Below are positions 27,245 through 35,942 of a stretch of DNA of 52,270 nucleotides, piece by piece. Within the stretch, counting starts at the first letter, position 1. Every line of letters begins with the position of its first letter. Under the pieces are notes generated by a model that saw only the letters and a program-made list of their open reading frames with translations, ran no database searches and was not told the origin of the DNA. Position numbers and translations under genes: made by a program. Source of the DNA: Bacillota bacterium (GTDB taxonomy: Bacteria; Bacillota; Clostridia; Clostridiales; Clostridiaceae); the NCBI GenBank assembly GCA_021781745.1, contig JAJXWH010000037.1, forward strand, positions 1-52,270. The letters run 5' to 3'.

Positions 27245-27538
27245 ATGGAGAAAAGAGTGGAAAATAAAGTAGAAGATAATAAATCAAGTTTATCTTTAGA
27301 AAATAGAAGAAAATTAACATTAAGTGGTGTCATAGAAGTAATAAGCTTTGATGAGCAAAAAATAGACTTAACCACTAGTTTAGGCAATCTGACTATTAAG
27401 GGAGAAGAGTTAAAAATGAATAAATTAGATGTACAGAACGGAGATGTTATAATTGCTGGTAGCATTGCATCTATCGTTTATAATGGGAAAGTATCTAAAA
27501 AGAGCAATGAAAGTATAATAAATAAATTATTTAAATAG
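27245..27538 (+). CDS. yabP: Sporulation protein YabP
   Basis: ATG 27245 has atggaggaatc upstream; the in-frame ATG at 27230 overlaps that Shine-Dalgarno. The 97-residue product fits the YabP family: an acidic N-terminus, then RRKLTLSGVIEVISFDEQKI, LTTSLGNLTIKGEELKMNKL and VQNGDVIIAGSIASIVY. YabP is made in the mother cell under sigma-E in Bacillus and is needed for sporulation by an unknown mechanism. CATATATT at 27208 could be part of a sigma-E type -10 region, but no clear -35 is present. yabQ follows after 12 bp. Confidence 0.92.
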   Translation: MEKRVENKVEDNKSSLSLENRRKLTLSGVIEVISFDEQKIDLTTSLGNLTIKGEELKMNKLDVQNGDVIIAGSIASIVYNGKVSKKSNESIINKLFK

Positions 27539-27550
27539 GAACATAGTACT

Positions 27551-27943
27551 ATGCCTTTAGGATTGAGCATGCAAATTAGTCTTGTTATCTACAGCCTCAT
27601 TGGAGGTATCATAACAGGTATATTGTTCGATATATATAGAGTAATCAGAGGGCTAAACTCTATAAAAATATTAACAGTAATAGAAGATTTATTATTTTGT
27701 ATACTTATTGCCTTAGTTGTATTTACTTTTCTATTATATACTAATTATGCTTTTTTAACTCCCTATGTATATATACTTATAACGGTTGCTATTTTATTGT
27801 ATTTTAGATTCATTAGTAAATATATTTATACTAGTGAGGTAATAATAGCAAAATTATTTTACAAATTTATTCGGATAATATTAAAAAATACATTGTACCC
27901 ATTAAAAATAATTGTGTATAAAATTACAGATAAGAGGAAATGA
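27551..27943 (+). CDS. yabQ: Spore cortex membrane protein YabQ
   Basis: A 130-residue membrane protein with about four hydrophobic segments (LVIYSLIGGIITGILFDIYR, ILIALVVFTFLLYTNYAF, ILITVAILLYFRFI) and a basic C-terminus. GGIITGILFDIYRVIRGL near the start is the family signature. YabQ is a sigma-E-dependent membrane protein needed for the spore cortex in Bacillus. It follows yabP with only 12 bp between and is clearly in the same operon; divIC comes next. Confidence 0.9.
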   Translation: MPLGLSMQISLVIYSLIGGIITGILFDIYRVIRGLNSIKILTVIEDLLFCILIALVVFTFLLYTNYAFLTPYVYILITVAILLYFRFISKYIYTSEVIIAKLFYKFIRIILKNTLYPLKIIVYKITDKRK

Positions 27944-28019
27944 GAAAAAATTACTTGAATATTAGCAATATAGTGTTTAAAATAGTCTTAGGAGAATTTG
28001 CAAAATAGAGGTTCTATAG

Positions 28020-28313
28020 ATGAAAAAGAAGTTAATAATAAAAAGAATAATAATTGCTGGGTTTATTATTTTCTTTACGTTTAGTTATATTAGACAAAGT
28101 ATAACAATGAACAGAATACAAAAGGAAATTGATAGTAAACAATCCCAGCTAAATGAAATTAAGCAAAAAAATGAACGACTCCAAGATGAAGTCGATAAAA
28201 TTAATTCAGATTCATCAGACTATCTTGAAAAATTAGCAAGAGAAAGGCTTGGCATGATTAAACCAGGAGAAAAAGTTGTTAATAGTGAGGTTACGGGTCA
28301 AGGTTCTAATTAA
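28020..28313 (+). CDS. divIC: Septum formation initiator DivIC
   Basis: A 97-residue bitopic membrane protein: a basic cytoplasmic N-terminus (KKKLIIKRIII), one membrane helix (about 10-28), then an extracytoplasmic coiled coil (IQKEIDSKQSQLNEIKQKNE, RLQDEVDKIN) ending in the family motif YLEKLARERLGMIKPGEKV. DivIC/FtsB works with FtsL and FtsQ/DivIB to activate septal wall synthesis. ATG 28020 follows agaggttct. It keeps the Bacillus position after yabQ and is followed by a terminator. Confidence 0.93.
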   Translation: MKKKLIIKRIIIAGFIIFFTFSYIRQSITMNRIQKEIDSKQSQLNEIKQKNERLQDEVDKINSDSSDYLEKLARERLGMIKPGEKVVNSEVTGQGSN

Positions 28314-28391
28314 CTTTTGATATATAGAAAACTTATAGAATTCTGGCATATAATAATATTAAATAATAATTTAACTTTATATTTTAAATTA

Positions 28392-28428
28392 AAGAACTTC
28401 TGTATATCAGAATTTGTTCTTATTTTAT
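28392..28428 (+). terminator. divIC terminator
   Basis: AAGAAC-TTCTG/CAGAA-TTT-GTTCTT forms a bulged stem with loop tatat, followed by ATTTTATAT. 78 bp after the divIC stop. Confidence 0.6.
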
Positions 28429-28462
28429 ATATTTTTTAAATTTAAGGAGGAGTCTTTTAAAC

Positions 28463-28873
28463 ATGACCTTAATGGCAGGAAACATAGTAGAGGGCACAGT
28501 GATAAACATTACAAACTTTGGAGCTTTTATTGAAGTTGAAGGCAAAACTGGATTAGTCCATATTTCAGAAGTCGCAGATTCTTACGTAAAAGATATTAGA
28601 GAGCATCTTAATGAACAAGATAAAGTAAAAGTAAAAGTTATCTCAATTGATGATAACGGAAAAATTAGTCTTTCTATAAAACAAGCAAATATTCAAAAAA
28701 AATCAGTTAAGCCAGTGGAAATTGATTGGAAAGCAACTGATAAGAAAAAGACTAATAATACAGGTAATTTCGAAGATATTATGTCTAAGTTCTTAAAAGA
28801 TAGTGAAGAGAGAATGCAAGATGTAAAAAAACATCAAGAGTTCAAGGGCAAGGGTGGAAAAAAAGGTTATTAA
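28463..28873 (+). CDS. yabR: S1 RNA-binding domain protein YabR
   Basis: A 136-residue protein whose first 75 residues form a single S1 domain: GNIVEGTVINITNFGAFIEV, KTGLVHISEVADSYVKDI, VKVKVISIDDNGKISLSIK. The rest is a lysine-rich linker with EDIMSKFLKDSEERMQDVKKHQ. It matches YabR of Bacillus and the clostridial homologues that follow divIC. S1 domains bind RNA or ribosomes; the exact role of YabR is unsettled. ATG 28463 has taaggaggagt upstream. It is the last gene before the tRNA cluster. Confidence 0.92.
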   Translation: MTLMAGNIVEGTVINITNFGAFIEVEGKTGLVHISEVADSYVKDIREHLNEQDKVKVKVISIDDNGKISLSIKQANIQKKSVKPVEIDWKATDKKKTNNTGNFEDIMSKFLKDSEERMQDVKKHQEFKGKGGKKGY

Positions 28874-28929
28874 ATTTTTAGCTAGGTAAAATAAACTATA
28901 TAGTTATAAAGTGAGTTGGAATATTTTAT

Positions 28930-28983
28930 GTGTAGAATATAATTATAAAAATCTTAAACGATTTTTCATAATTTGTTCTACAC
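28930..28983. repeat. Long imperfect palindrome after yabR
   Basis: Nested arms GTGTAGAA/TTCTACAC, AATTAT/ATAATT and AAAAATC/GATTTTT enclose loop ttaaac, giving about 21 paired bases. No T-run follows the outer arm, so it is not a textbook terminator, though the inner stem alone, followed by cat, may act as one. Confidence 0.55.
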
Positions 28984-29092
28984 TATTAATTTAAAATGTT
29001 GTAATAATAGGCTTGAAATGGCCTTTACATAATAAAAAATGACCTGAATATAGTGGAAAAATGCAAATATAAAAATTATATTGAATTTTTTG

Positions 29093-29121
29093 TTGACAGT
29101 GCAAAGATTATATATTATAAT
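29093..29121 (+). promoter_or_regulatory. Consensus sigma-A promoter of the tRNA cluster
   Basis: A perfect TTGACA (29093-29098), a 17-bp spacer and a perfect TATAAT (29116-29121), 33 bp before the first tRNA. This is the best promoter in the window. Confidence 0.9.
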
Positions 29122-29154
29122 TAGCTTTGTTGTTGACACTTAGTTATACAGCAA

Positions 29155-29243
29155 GCCGAAGTGGCGGAACTGGCAGACGCACAGGACTTAAAATCCTGCG
29201 GTAGTTAAACACCGTACCGGTTCGATTCCGGTCTTCGGCACCA
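29155..29243 (+). tRNA. tRNA-Leu (UAA)
   Basis: 89 nt, long variable arm typical of class II tRNAs. Acceptor GCCGAAG/CTTCGGC, anticodon loop CTTAAAA with anticodon TAA, T loop GGTTCGATTCC, and encoded CCA. First of three near-identical copies. Confidence 0.97.
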
Positions 29244-29263
29244 TATATATGATAAAAGAATAT

Positions 29264-29339
<76 letters not shown>

Positions 29340-29347
29340 TTAAATAT

Positions 29348-29424
29348 GGCGGAATAGCTCAGCTGGCTAGAGCACTCGGTTCATACCCGAGGTGTCGTAG
29401 GTTCAAGTCCTATTTCCGCTACCA
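29348..29424 (+). tRNA. Elongator tRNA-Met (CAU)
   Basis: 77 nt. Acceptor GGCGGAA/TTTCCGCT with a G-U first pair, D arm AGCTCAGCTGGCTAGAGC, anticodon loop TTCATAC, T loop GGTTCAAGTCC, and encoded CCA. It lacks initiator features. A lysidine-modified Ile2 tRNA also has CAT, but the overall sequence fits Met better. Confidence 0.9.
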
Positions 29425-29430
29425 ATATGT

Positions 29431-29519
29431 GCCGAAGTGGCGGAACTGGCAGACGCACAGGACTTAAAATCCTGCGGTGGTTAAACACCGTACCGGTTCG
29501 ATTCCGGTCTTCGGCACCA
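29431..29519 (+). tRNA. tRNA-Leu (UAA), second copy
   Basis: 89 nt, identical to the first Leu gene except for one base in the variable arm (ggtggtt). Encoded CCA. Confidence 0.97.
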
Positions 29520-29539
29520 TATATATGATAAAAGAATAT

Positions 29540-29615
<76 letters not shown>

Positions 29616-29701
29616 TACATAATAAAAAATATTTTATCATTAGAAATGAAGATAGAGTATAAATGTCGTGAATTATCTTATATTTTAGATATAATGAATA
29701 T

Positions 29702-29790
29702 GCCGAAGTGGCGGAACTGGCAGACGCACAGGACTTAAAATCCTGCGGTAGTTAAATACCGTACCGGTTCGATTCCGGTCTTCGGCACCA
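29702..29790 (+). tRNA. tRNA-Leu (UAA), third copy
   Basis: 89 nt, one or two variable-arm differences from the other copies (gttaaataccgt). Set 86 bp after the second fMet gene and followed at once by the cluster terminator. Confidence 0.97.
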
Positions 29791-29792
29791 AG

Positions 29793-29823
29793 AGACTTAA
29801 GCTAATTGCTTAAGTCTTTTTTG
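29793..29823 (+). terminator. tRNA cluster terminator
   Basis: A perfect stem AGACTTAAGC/GCTTAAGTCT, loop taatt, then TTTTTGTT. It begins three bases after the last tRNA. Confidence 0.95.
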
Positions 29824-30094
29824 TTGTAAAAAATTATGAAATTCTAATGATTTGAAAAGTTCATTAATAGGTTTGAGCGTATATTTTAATTACATTGGAA
29901 AAAGAGAAGATTATTCTGAAGGAAACATCGATACATGGTTTTTATAAATATTAAGCAAATATTAAGCAAATGTTAATATGGTAATAATTGACCCTAATCT
30001 TGTTATAAAGTTAAAATTATAGTATGTTTAAGACTAAAACATTTTAGTTACTAGCTATATTTATTTTAATTATTATGATGAGAGGTAGGAAAAG
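29824..30094. other. Upstream region of the LiaF-like gene
   Basis: No gene. It holds the direct-repeat operator candidate at 29951-29978 and, 20 bp further, a weak promoter candidate TTGTTA-N17-TATGTT (about 29999-30027). Confidence 0.45.
29951..29978 (+). promoter_or_regulatory. Putative OmpR/PhoB-type operator (three 11-bp repeats)
   Basis: TTAAGC-AAATA, TTAAGC-AAATG and TTAATA recur at exact 11-bp steps, resembling PhoP boxes (TTAACA-N5-TTAACA). It sits just upstream of a candidate -35, where an activator of this family would bind. The first unit is identical to that at 14807-14817 before the response-regulator gene. Confidence 0.5.
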
Positions 30095-30778
30095 ATGAAA
30101 AGCAAATTTTCTAATGTGGTATGGGGAATTATTTTTATTGCACTTGGTGCTATTTATGCAGGGAATATTTTTAATTTATGGAATTTTAACTTGTTTTTTT
30201 ATGGATGGTGGACATTATTCATTATTATTCCGTGTTTAATAGGTATAATTGAAAACGGATTAAGCACTGGAAATATTGTTGGTCTTATTATTGGCATTAT
30301 GCTTTTATTGTCATCGCAAGATATTATTAATACTAGAATGATAACTAGACTTATTTTTCCGGTAATATTAATTTTAATTGGAATTAAAATTGTTTTTAGA
30401 GATAACTTTTATAAAAATAGCAGTAAATATATTGATAGGAATGTTAAGGTGGAAAAGTGCTTAGAGTATACATCAATATTTACTAATCAAAAAGAGATTT
30501 ATCCTAACGTAGTATTTGATGGAGCGAATGTAATGGCTATTTTTGGGAAAATAGAGTTGAATCTGTTAAATGCAATAATTAGTGAAGATATTGTTATTAA
30601 TTCTATATCTATATTTGGTAAGATAGATATAATGGTGCCTAGAAATGTAAATGTGAAAATATCAAGTATACCTATATTTGGGGGTGCTACTAATAAAGCA
30701 AGATCATGTATTAATACAAACTCTCCTACTATTTATATTAACGCAACATGTATATTTGGTGGACTCGATTCCATATGA
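30095..30778 (+). CDS. LiaF-like membrane protein (DUF5668 and LiaF C-terminal domain)
   Basis: A 227-residue protein with about four membrane helices in residues 1-105 (NVVWGIIFIALGAIYAGNIF, WWTLFIIIPCLIGIIENG, IVGLIIGIMLLLSS, ILILIGIKIVF). A cytosolic-looking beta-rich C-terminal half follows with repeated IFGK/IFGG turns (VMAIFGKIELNL, ISIFGKIDIMVP, IPIFGGATNKA, CIFGGLDS). This repeat pattern is the LiaF/DUF2154 cell-wall-stress domain. LiaF-type proteins restrain a histidine kinase of the cell-envelope stress response; no LiaRS pair is adjacent here. ATG 30095 has gagaggtagg upstream. The direct-repeat operator at 29951 suggests control by an OmpR-family regulator. It stands alone between terminators. 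Confidence 0.8.
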   Translation: MKSKFSNVVWGIIFIALGAIYAGNIFNLWNFNLFFYGWWTLFIIIPCLIGIIENGLSTGNIVGLIIGIMLLLSSQDIINTRMITRLIFPVILILIGIKIVFRDNFYKNSSKYIDRNVKVEKCLEYTSIFTNQKEIYPNVVFDGANVMAIFGKIELNLLNAIISEDIVINSISIFGKIDIMVPRNVNVKISSIPIFGGATNKARSCINTNSPTIYINATCIFGGLDSI

Positions 30779-30790
30779 ATTATAAAAAGA

Positions 30791-30838
30791 GATGCAGTAC
30801 AAATGGTGCAAGAATCATTTGTATTGTGTCTATTTTTT
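30791..30838 (+). terminator. Terminator of the LiaF-like gene
   Basis: A 15-bp stem GATGCAGTACAAATG/CATTTGTATTGTGTC with three G-U pairs, followed by TATTTTTT. Confidence 0.85.
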
Positions 30839-31173
30839 GGAGCTTTTTGAGATATAAATTAATAATATCTTATATATTGGAAAAATAACAAAGGCAAGGG
30901 ATTGCTTATTCAGACTTTATAGTTTTTATGAAATAAAGTTTATTTATAAATTTCTAATAAATTAAGATTACCGACAAATTAATAATTATTTCAAATAGAA
31001 AGTTATAATCAGCTTTAGAGGTGATTTATTAATGTAGTTAGAACATTTTAGTTAAACTTTATGGTAAAGAGAATAATCTAATAAATCATTAAATATTAGT
31101 GAAATTTAGATGAAGTTGTCCTACGAAAAATTTATGCGAGAAACATCATATGACATTTATCGTAAAACTAAGA

Positions 31174-31182
31174 TGCTATAAT
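31174..31182 (+). promoter_or_regulatory. Extended -10 promoter candidate of spoIIE
   Basis: TGC-TATAAT is an extended -10. There is no good -35 at 17 bp; ATGACA lies 21 bp upstream. A poor -35 with a good -10 is usual for Spo0A-activated sigma-A promoters, which fits spoIIE, but no 0A box could be confirmed. Confidence 0.4.
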
Positions 31183-31216
31183 CATATTACATTATTTGGA
31201 AATGAGGCGAGCCGAT

Positions 31217-33610
31217 GTGCAATATGGATTAGGTATAAACAAATATGAAGAAATAGGTGAAATAACTAATATAAAGAGAAAAGCATGGATGGGAACATCT
31301 GTGGTAAAGCTAGGAGTGATTCTAGTTGTAGGAATTTTACTTGGTAGAGTAAATTTATTATTAAATCAATCCGATAGTCGAGGGATAGCGCCTATTGGTA
31401 TAGCCTACTTAATAGCTGTTGTTACAAAAGAAAATAAGAAAAACAGCTTAATTGCAGCGTTAGGAATTTCAATTGGATATTTAACAATAAACGACTTGCT
31501 AACAGATGGTTATGTATATTTAATAGCCTTGACTTTAATAGCATCATATTACGTTCTTGCTCCAGTTAGAAGAAGAAGAAAGGAATTTGAAAGTTTTATA
31601 ATACTTTTGGGTAGTTTCTTTTTTTATGGCCTTCTAGTAAATAAATATGAATTGGGAGTAGACATAACTTTATGTTTAATTCAAACATTAATTGTTGTTC
31701 CTATATATTATGTTATTAAGTATGCATTAAATTCTTTAGAAGAAGTTAACACTAATTACTTTTTTTCTTCTGAAGAGATAGTTAGCATAGGAATATTTTT
31801 ATGTCTAATAGTTTCTGGTATAGGCAATATTAATTTTTTGAACTACTCTATTAGAAATATATGTGCATTAACACTAGTTTTAGCGATTGCTTATATAGGC
31901 GGAGCAGCATATGGAGCTATGATTGGAGTTGCAATGGGGATAATGATTGGAGTTGCATCCAACGACATGATGTACAGTGTAGCTTTTTTTGGTGTTGGTG
32001 GACTTACTGTTGGTATATTTAAAGATACAGGGAAAATATTTTCAATACTTTCAGGTATAATAGTATATTCCGCATTAGCTTTGTATTCTAATGCAGTAAC
32101 ATTGAAGTTAGGGATTGAGGTTTTGGCTAGTTCATTTTTATTCCTATGCATTCCCAAGCCTGTATTTAAAAGTATTGAAGTTGAAATAAATCCATATAAG
32201 AAAAAGGCGTCTTTAGGTGAAATTCAATTAAATGCAATAAAGGAGGAATTTACTTTTAAGTTAAAGGAACTTACAAATGTGTTATTAACAATGTCAAAAT
32301 GCTTAGGAAGCACCAGTGATAATGAAAAGTTATTAATTAAATCTAAAGGAAGTGCTTTGGTTGAAGCTTTAGCAGATAGGAGTTGCACAAGTTGTGAAAA
32401 TAGGTCTTTATGCTGGGAAAGGGATTTTCATCAAACATTCAATTCTTTTCAACAGTTAATTCAAAGTTATGAAAATGGCATTTTAGCCATGCCGATAGAT
32501 TTGCAAAAGAAATGCGTAAAAAACTTTACGCTCTTAAAGAGCACAGAAGGAATTGTGAATAATTACAATGTAAACGAAGCAATAAAGGAGCGATTAGCTG
32601 AAGGAAAAAATATCTTATCAGCGCATATATCGAATATATCATGTACATTAGATAACCTCTTAAATGATTTTAAAAGGGAGGTTAGTATTGATACTGATCT
32701 AGAAAGAATAGTAAAACGAACATTAAATAAAAATTTGATTAGTTATAGTGAAGTTTTTTGTTATATAGATAAAAGTGGTAGAATTAAAATTAGAATTAGT
32801 ATGAAAAATTGTGAAGGAGGTAGTTACTTCGAGAAAAAGATACTTCCTTTGCTAAGTAGTGCTATGAGACTAAAGTTGTATATAGGAGATGATGGGTGTA
32901 ATATTAATCCTAAAACGAATGAATGTAATGTTGTAATTGAAGAAAAACCGAAATATTATGTGATATCTTACGGAGCTATTGAACCCAAAGCTGGAGAAGG
33001 GCAAAGCGGAGATAGTTATAGTTTTGGAAAAACTGCTAATGGAAACTATATGACTATATTAAGTGATGGAATGGGATCTGGACCTGAAGCATTTGAAGAA
33101 AGTAAATCAACTGTGGATTTGGTAGAGAAGCTTGTGGAAGCAGGATTTAATGAGGATGTAACGGTAAATACAGTTAACTCAATAATGGGGATGAGGTTTG
33201 CGGAAGGTGAGAAATATGCTACGTTAGATTTAAATAAAATAGATTTATATAATGGGGATGCGGTATTTGTGAAAATAGGTGCAGCACCTAGTTATATTAA
33301 AAGGGGACGTGAGGTAAAGGCTGTTAACTCTAAAAACTTACCATTTGGACTCGTTGATGAAGTTGATGTTGAGCTTATAAAAGAAACATTAAAACCTGGG
33401 GATGTTTTAATAAATGTAAGTGATGGAATACTAGATATAGATAAATCTAACTCGGAAAAAGCAACTTGGCTTGAGGAATATTTAATAGGAATTAATGCAG
33501 ATCCGAGAGAGTTATCTCAAAAGATATTAGGGAAAGCAAAGAAATTGAGTAAGGGAATTATTAAAGATGATATGACAGTTGTGGTTTCAAAAGTTTATTT
33601 GAATAGTTAG
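31217..33610 (+). CDS. spoIIE: Stage II sporulation protein E (PP2C phosphatase)
   Basis: SpoIIE dephosphorylates the anti-anti-sigma factor SpoIIAA to switch on sigma-F in the forespore and also localises to the polar septum. The start is set at GTG 31217 (MQYGLGINKYEE) because GAGGCGAG lies 5-9 bases upstream; the frame is open to 31196 without a better signal. The 797 residues comprise about ten N-terminal membrane helices (to about residue 310), a central regulatory region with a CxxC...C cluster (RSCTSCENRSLCWERD), and a C-terminal PP2C domain. That domain has GEGQSGDSYSF, ILSDGMGSGPEA and NVSDGILD, the aspartates that bind Mn2+. Confidence 0.95.
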   Translation: MQYGLGINKYEEIGEITNIKRKAWMGTSVVKLGVILVVGILLGRVNLLLNQSDSRGIAPIGIAYLIAVVTKENKKNSLIAALGISIGYLTINDLLTDGYVYLIALTLIASYYVLAPVRRRRKEFESFIILLGSFFFYGLLVNKYELGVDITLCLIQTLIVVPIYYVIKYALNSLEEVNTNYFFSSEEIVSIGIFLCLIVSGIGNINFLNYSIRNICALTLVLAIAYIGGAAYGAMIGVAMGIMIGVASNDMMYSVAFFGVGGLTVGIFKDTGKIFSILSGIIVYSALALYSNAVTLKLGIEVLASSFLFLCIPKPVFKSIEVEINPYKKKASLGEIQLNAIKEEFTFKLKELTNVLLTMSKCLGSTSDNEKLLIKSKGSALVEALADRSCTSCENRSLCWERDFHQTFNSFQQLIQSYENGILAMPIDLQKKCVKNFTLLKSTEGIVNNYNVNEAIKERLAEGKNILSAHISNISCTLDNLLNDFKREVSIDTDLERIVKRTLNKNLISYSEVFCYIDKSGRIKIRISMKNCEGGSYFEKKILPLLSSAMRLKLYIGDDGCNINPKTNECNVVIEEKPKYYVISYGAIEPKAGEGQSGDSYSFGKTANGNYMTILSDGMGSGPEAFEESKSTVDLVEKLVEAGFNEDVTVNTVNSIMGMRFAEGEKYATLDLNKIDLYNGDAVFVKIGAAPSYIKRGREVKAVNSKNLPFGLVDEVDVELIKETLKPGDVLINVSDGILDIDKSNSEKATWLEEYLIGINADPRELSQKILGKAKKLSKGIIKDDMTVVVSKVYLNS

Positions 33611-33924
33611 GAGGTGAATTTAACCATTTCCTCAGATACTTAGATATATTAATAGCTGTTTCGAAGCTTTGAGTATGATTTAGTTTTGAAACAGCTATTA
33701 ATAATTTATGTTTAGGTGTAATTTTAGATTAAATCCGATTTTTGATTTTTTAAAAAAAATTATAGATGATATTAAAGCCACTATAAAATAAAATTGTAAT
33801 AGTGATTTCCCAGGAAATTTAGAATAAGAATTAAATTGAAAAATAATAATGTTTACATCTATAATATATATGCGTAAAATATATTATACAGTATTATATT
33901 ACGAATAAGTAGGAGTGTTAATTT
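33611..33924. other. spoIIE-tilS intergenic region
   Basis: 314 bp with no gene. It contains the hairpin at 33650-33700 and A/T-rich sequence with a possible promoter near 33845-33900 (attatacagtattatatt). A Shine-Dalgarno-like aggaggtga at 33609-33617 directly follows the spoIIE stop but leads to no frame longer than six codons. Confidence 0.5.
33650..33700 (+). terminator. Hairpin after spoIIE, probable terminator
   Basis: The perfect 13-bp arms TAATAGCTGTTTC/GAAACAGCTATTA enclose 25 nt. The following sequence ataattta is only weakly T-rich. The arms resemble those of the ftsH terminator at 37758 (AGCTATTTCGAAACA). Confidence 0.6.
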
Positions 33925-35328
33925 TTGTATAGAAAAGTACTATCTTATGTAAAAGATAATAATTTAATTAATCCAGGGGATAAAATTTTAGTTGCTCTTT
34001 CAGGAGGGCCAGATTCAGTTTGCCTTTTAAATATCTTATATGACTTAAAAGAGGAATTGAATATAAGAATAGAGGCGGCTCATGTAAATCATCTATTAAG
34101 AGGTGACGATGCATTTAAAGATGAAGAATATGTAATAGATTTGTGTAATAAAATGGGAATAAAATGTTTTATAAAGCGTGTTGATATAAATGCGTATTCA
34201 AAAGAATATAAAATGTCCTCTGAAATGGCAGGAAGAAAGGTTAGATATGACTTTTTTGAAGAAATTTTGATGAAGGAGGAATTCAACAAAGTTGCTACTG
34301 CGCATAATGCTAATGATCAGGCTGAGACGATTCTATTTAGAATTATGAGAGGAACGGGACTTGAAGGACTTGTAGGAATTAAAGCCAGCAGGGATAATAA
34401 AGTAATAAGACCGATTTTATGTCTTAGCAGAGATGAAATAGAAAAATATATAAAACTAAAAAATTTAAGACCTAGAATCGATAAAACTAATTTTGAAAAA
34501 GTATATAATAGAAACAAAATAAGATTAGATATATTACCATATATGAAAGAGAACTTTAATGTTGATATAATGCAAACATTAAATAGAATGGCGTTGCTAC
34601 TGCAAAAGGATAATCAATTTCTTGAAAATTTATCTTTAAGTATATACAATAAATATTGTGTAGAAAGTGATGATTATTTTATAATAAAAAAGGAAATATT
34701 TAAAGAAGAAGAACCCGTAGTCAGTAGAGCCTTAAGGCATGCCATAACTAAATTTTCAAAATCAAATTATGATCTTGAAATGAAGCATATATATATAATT
34801 ATAGACTTAGCAAAAAAAAATTCAGGAAAAGTTTTAGATTTACCTAATGAAATTTATGCTGAAAATATTTATGGGGATATATACATAAAAAGCAGAGTGG
34901 AAAAACCTTTTGTTACTGACAAGAAGGAAATAGCTATTGATAAAGGTAATATATGCAAAAATGTAATAAAATTTTATAGTTATTATATTGAACTTTCAGT
35001 AATAAATAATTACAAAGAGAATAATATAAATTTAAATCAAAATAGTTTAATAAAATATTTTGATTTTGATAAAATAAATAAAATAATTTCATTAAGAACT
35101 AGAAGGAATGGGGATAAAATTACTCCGTTAGGGATGGATGGAACTAAAAAATTGAAAGATATATTTATTGATATGAAAATACCTAAAGAAGAAAGAGATA
35201 ATATACCCATTTTATGTTTTGATGAAAAAATTGCATGGATTATTGGAATTAGAACATCAGAGGAATATAAGATTACTAACAAAAGTAAAAATATATTAAA
35301 AGTAGTCATTCAGAGAAAGGAATATTGA
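33925..35328 (+). CDS. tilS: tRNA(Ile)-lysidine synthase
   Basis: TilS converts C34 of the CAU-anticodon tRNA-Ile2 to lysidine so that it reads AUA, an essential step in an AT-rich genome. The 467-residue protein has the PP-loop SGGPDS (about residues 25-30), AAHVNHLLRGDDA, TAHNANDQAETILFRIMRGTG, and RPRIDKTNFEKVYNRNKIR. A C-terminal TilS domain follows (RNGDKITPLGMDGTKKLKDI). The start is TTG 33925 with gtaggagtg upstream. The stop overlaps the hpt start region, giving the tilS-hpt-ftsH order conserved in Bacillus and clostridia. Confidence 0.95.
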   Translation: MYRKVLSYVKDNNLINPGDKILVALSGGPDSVCLLNILYDLKEELNIRIEAAHVNHLLRGDDAFKDEEYVIDLCNKMGIKCFIKRVDINAYSKEYKMSSEMAGRKVRYDFFEEILMKEEFNKVATAHNANDQAETILFRIMRGTGLEGLVGIKASRDNKVIRPILCLSRDEIEKYIKLKNLRPRIDKTNFEKVYNRNKIRLDILPYMKENFNVDIMQTLNRMALLLQKDNQFLENLSLSIYNKYCVESDDYFIIKKEIFKEEEPVVSRALRHAITKFSKSNYDLEMKHIYIIIDLAKKNSGKVLDLPNEIYAENIYGDIYIKSRVEKPFVTDKKEIAIDKGNICKNVIKFYSYYIELSVINNYKENNINLNQNSLIKYFDFDKINKIISLRTRRNGDKITPLGMDGTKKLKDIFIDMKIPKEERDNIPILCFDEKIAWIIGIRTSEEYKITNKSKNILKVVIQRKEY

Positions 35329-35329
35329 T

Positions 35330-35869
35330 ATGAAACAAGATATACAAGAAGTACTATTTTCAGAAGAAGTTTTAAAAAAGAGAATTAAGGAACTCGCAAG
35401 TGAAATAAGTAAAGATTATGAAGGAAAGGATTTAGTTGTAGTTGGAATTTTAAAAGGCTCAGTGATTTTTGCAGCAGAATTAATAAAAAATATATCTATT
35501 CACTGTGAGATAGATTTCATGGCTGTTTCTAGTTATGGAAATTCAGCAGAAACATCTGGTGTTGTACGAATTTTAAAAGATTTGGATAACAATATTGAAG
35601 GAAAGGATATCTTAGTAGTTGAAGATATTGTTGATACAGGAATTACATTAACATATTTACTTAAATACTTAGAGGCAAGGAAAGCAAATAGTATAAAAAT
35701 AGTTGCTCTATTGAATAAGCAAGCTAGAAGAACATCTGATTTAGATGTTAAATACATTGGCTTTGAAGTTCCTGATGGATTCATAGTTGGGTATGGAATA
35801 GATTATGCTGAAAAATATAGAAATTTACCATTTATAGGGATATTAAAGCCTGAAGTATACGAAAAATAG
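35330..35869 (+). CDS. hpt: Hypoxanthine-guanine phosphoribosyltransferase
   Basis: Salvages hypoxanthine and guanine to IMP and GMP using PRPP. The 179-residue product has VVGILKGSVIFAAEL, FMAVSSYGNS, the PRPP motif ILVVEDIVDTGITLTYL (about 95-111) and the C-terminal VGYGIDYAEKYRNLPFIG typical of HPRT. ATG 35330 is one base after the tilS stop, with agaaaggaata as Shine-Dalgarno inside tilS. In Bacillus TilS and HprT also act together as regulators of ftsH; the same layout here makes that possible but not shown. Confidence 0.96.
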   Translation: MKQDIQEVLFSEEVLKKRIKELASEISKDYEGKDLVVVGILKGSVIFAAELIKNISIHCEIDFMAVSSYGNSAETSGVVRILKDLDNNIEGKDILVVEDIVDTGITLTYLLKYLEARKANSIKIVALLNKQARRTSDLDVKYIGFEVPDGFIVGYGIDYAEKYRNLPFIGILKPEVYEK

Positions 35870-35942
35870 AAGTTGCAATTTTATTGTAATAAAAATATTC
35901 CTATGGTAAAATTTTAAATATGATGAGAGAGGGGGGCCTTGA

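Larger units (their letters stand above)
30779..31216. other. Region between LiaF-like gene and spoIIE
   Basis: 438 bp without a gene. After the terminator at 30791 the sequence is AT-rich with no long frame. It contains an extended -10 element for spoIIE near its end. I looked for Spo0A boxes (TTTGTCGAA type) and found none convincing. Confidence 0.5.

Noticed and set aside
31080..31216. Spo0A box before spoIIE
   Set aside because: Candidates such as ttgtcctacgaa differ from TTTGTCGAA at central positions, so I left only the extended -10.
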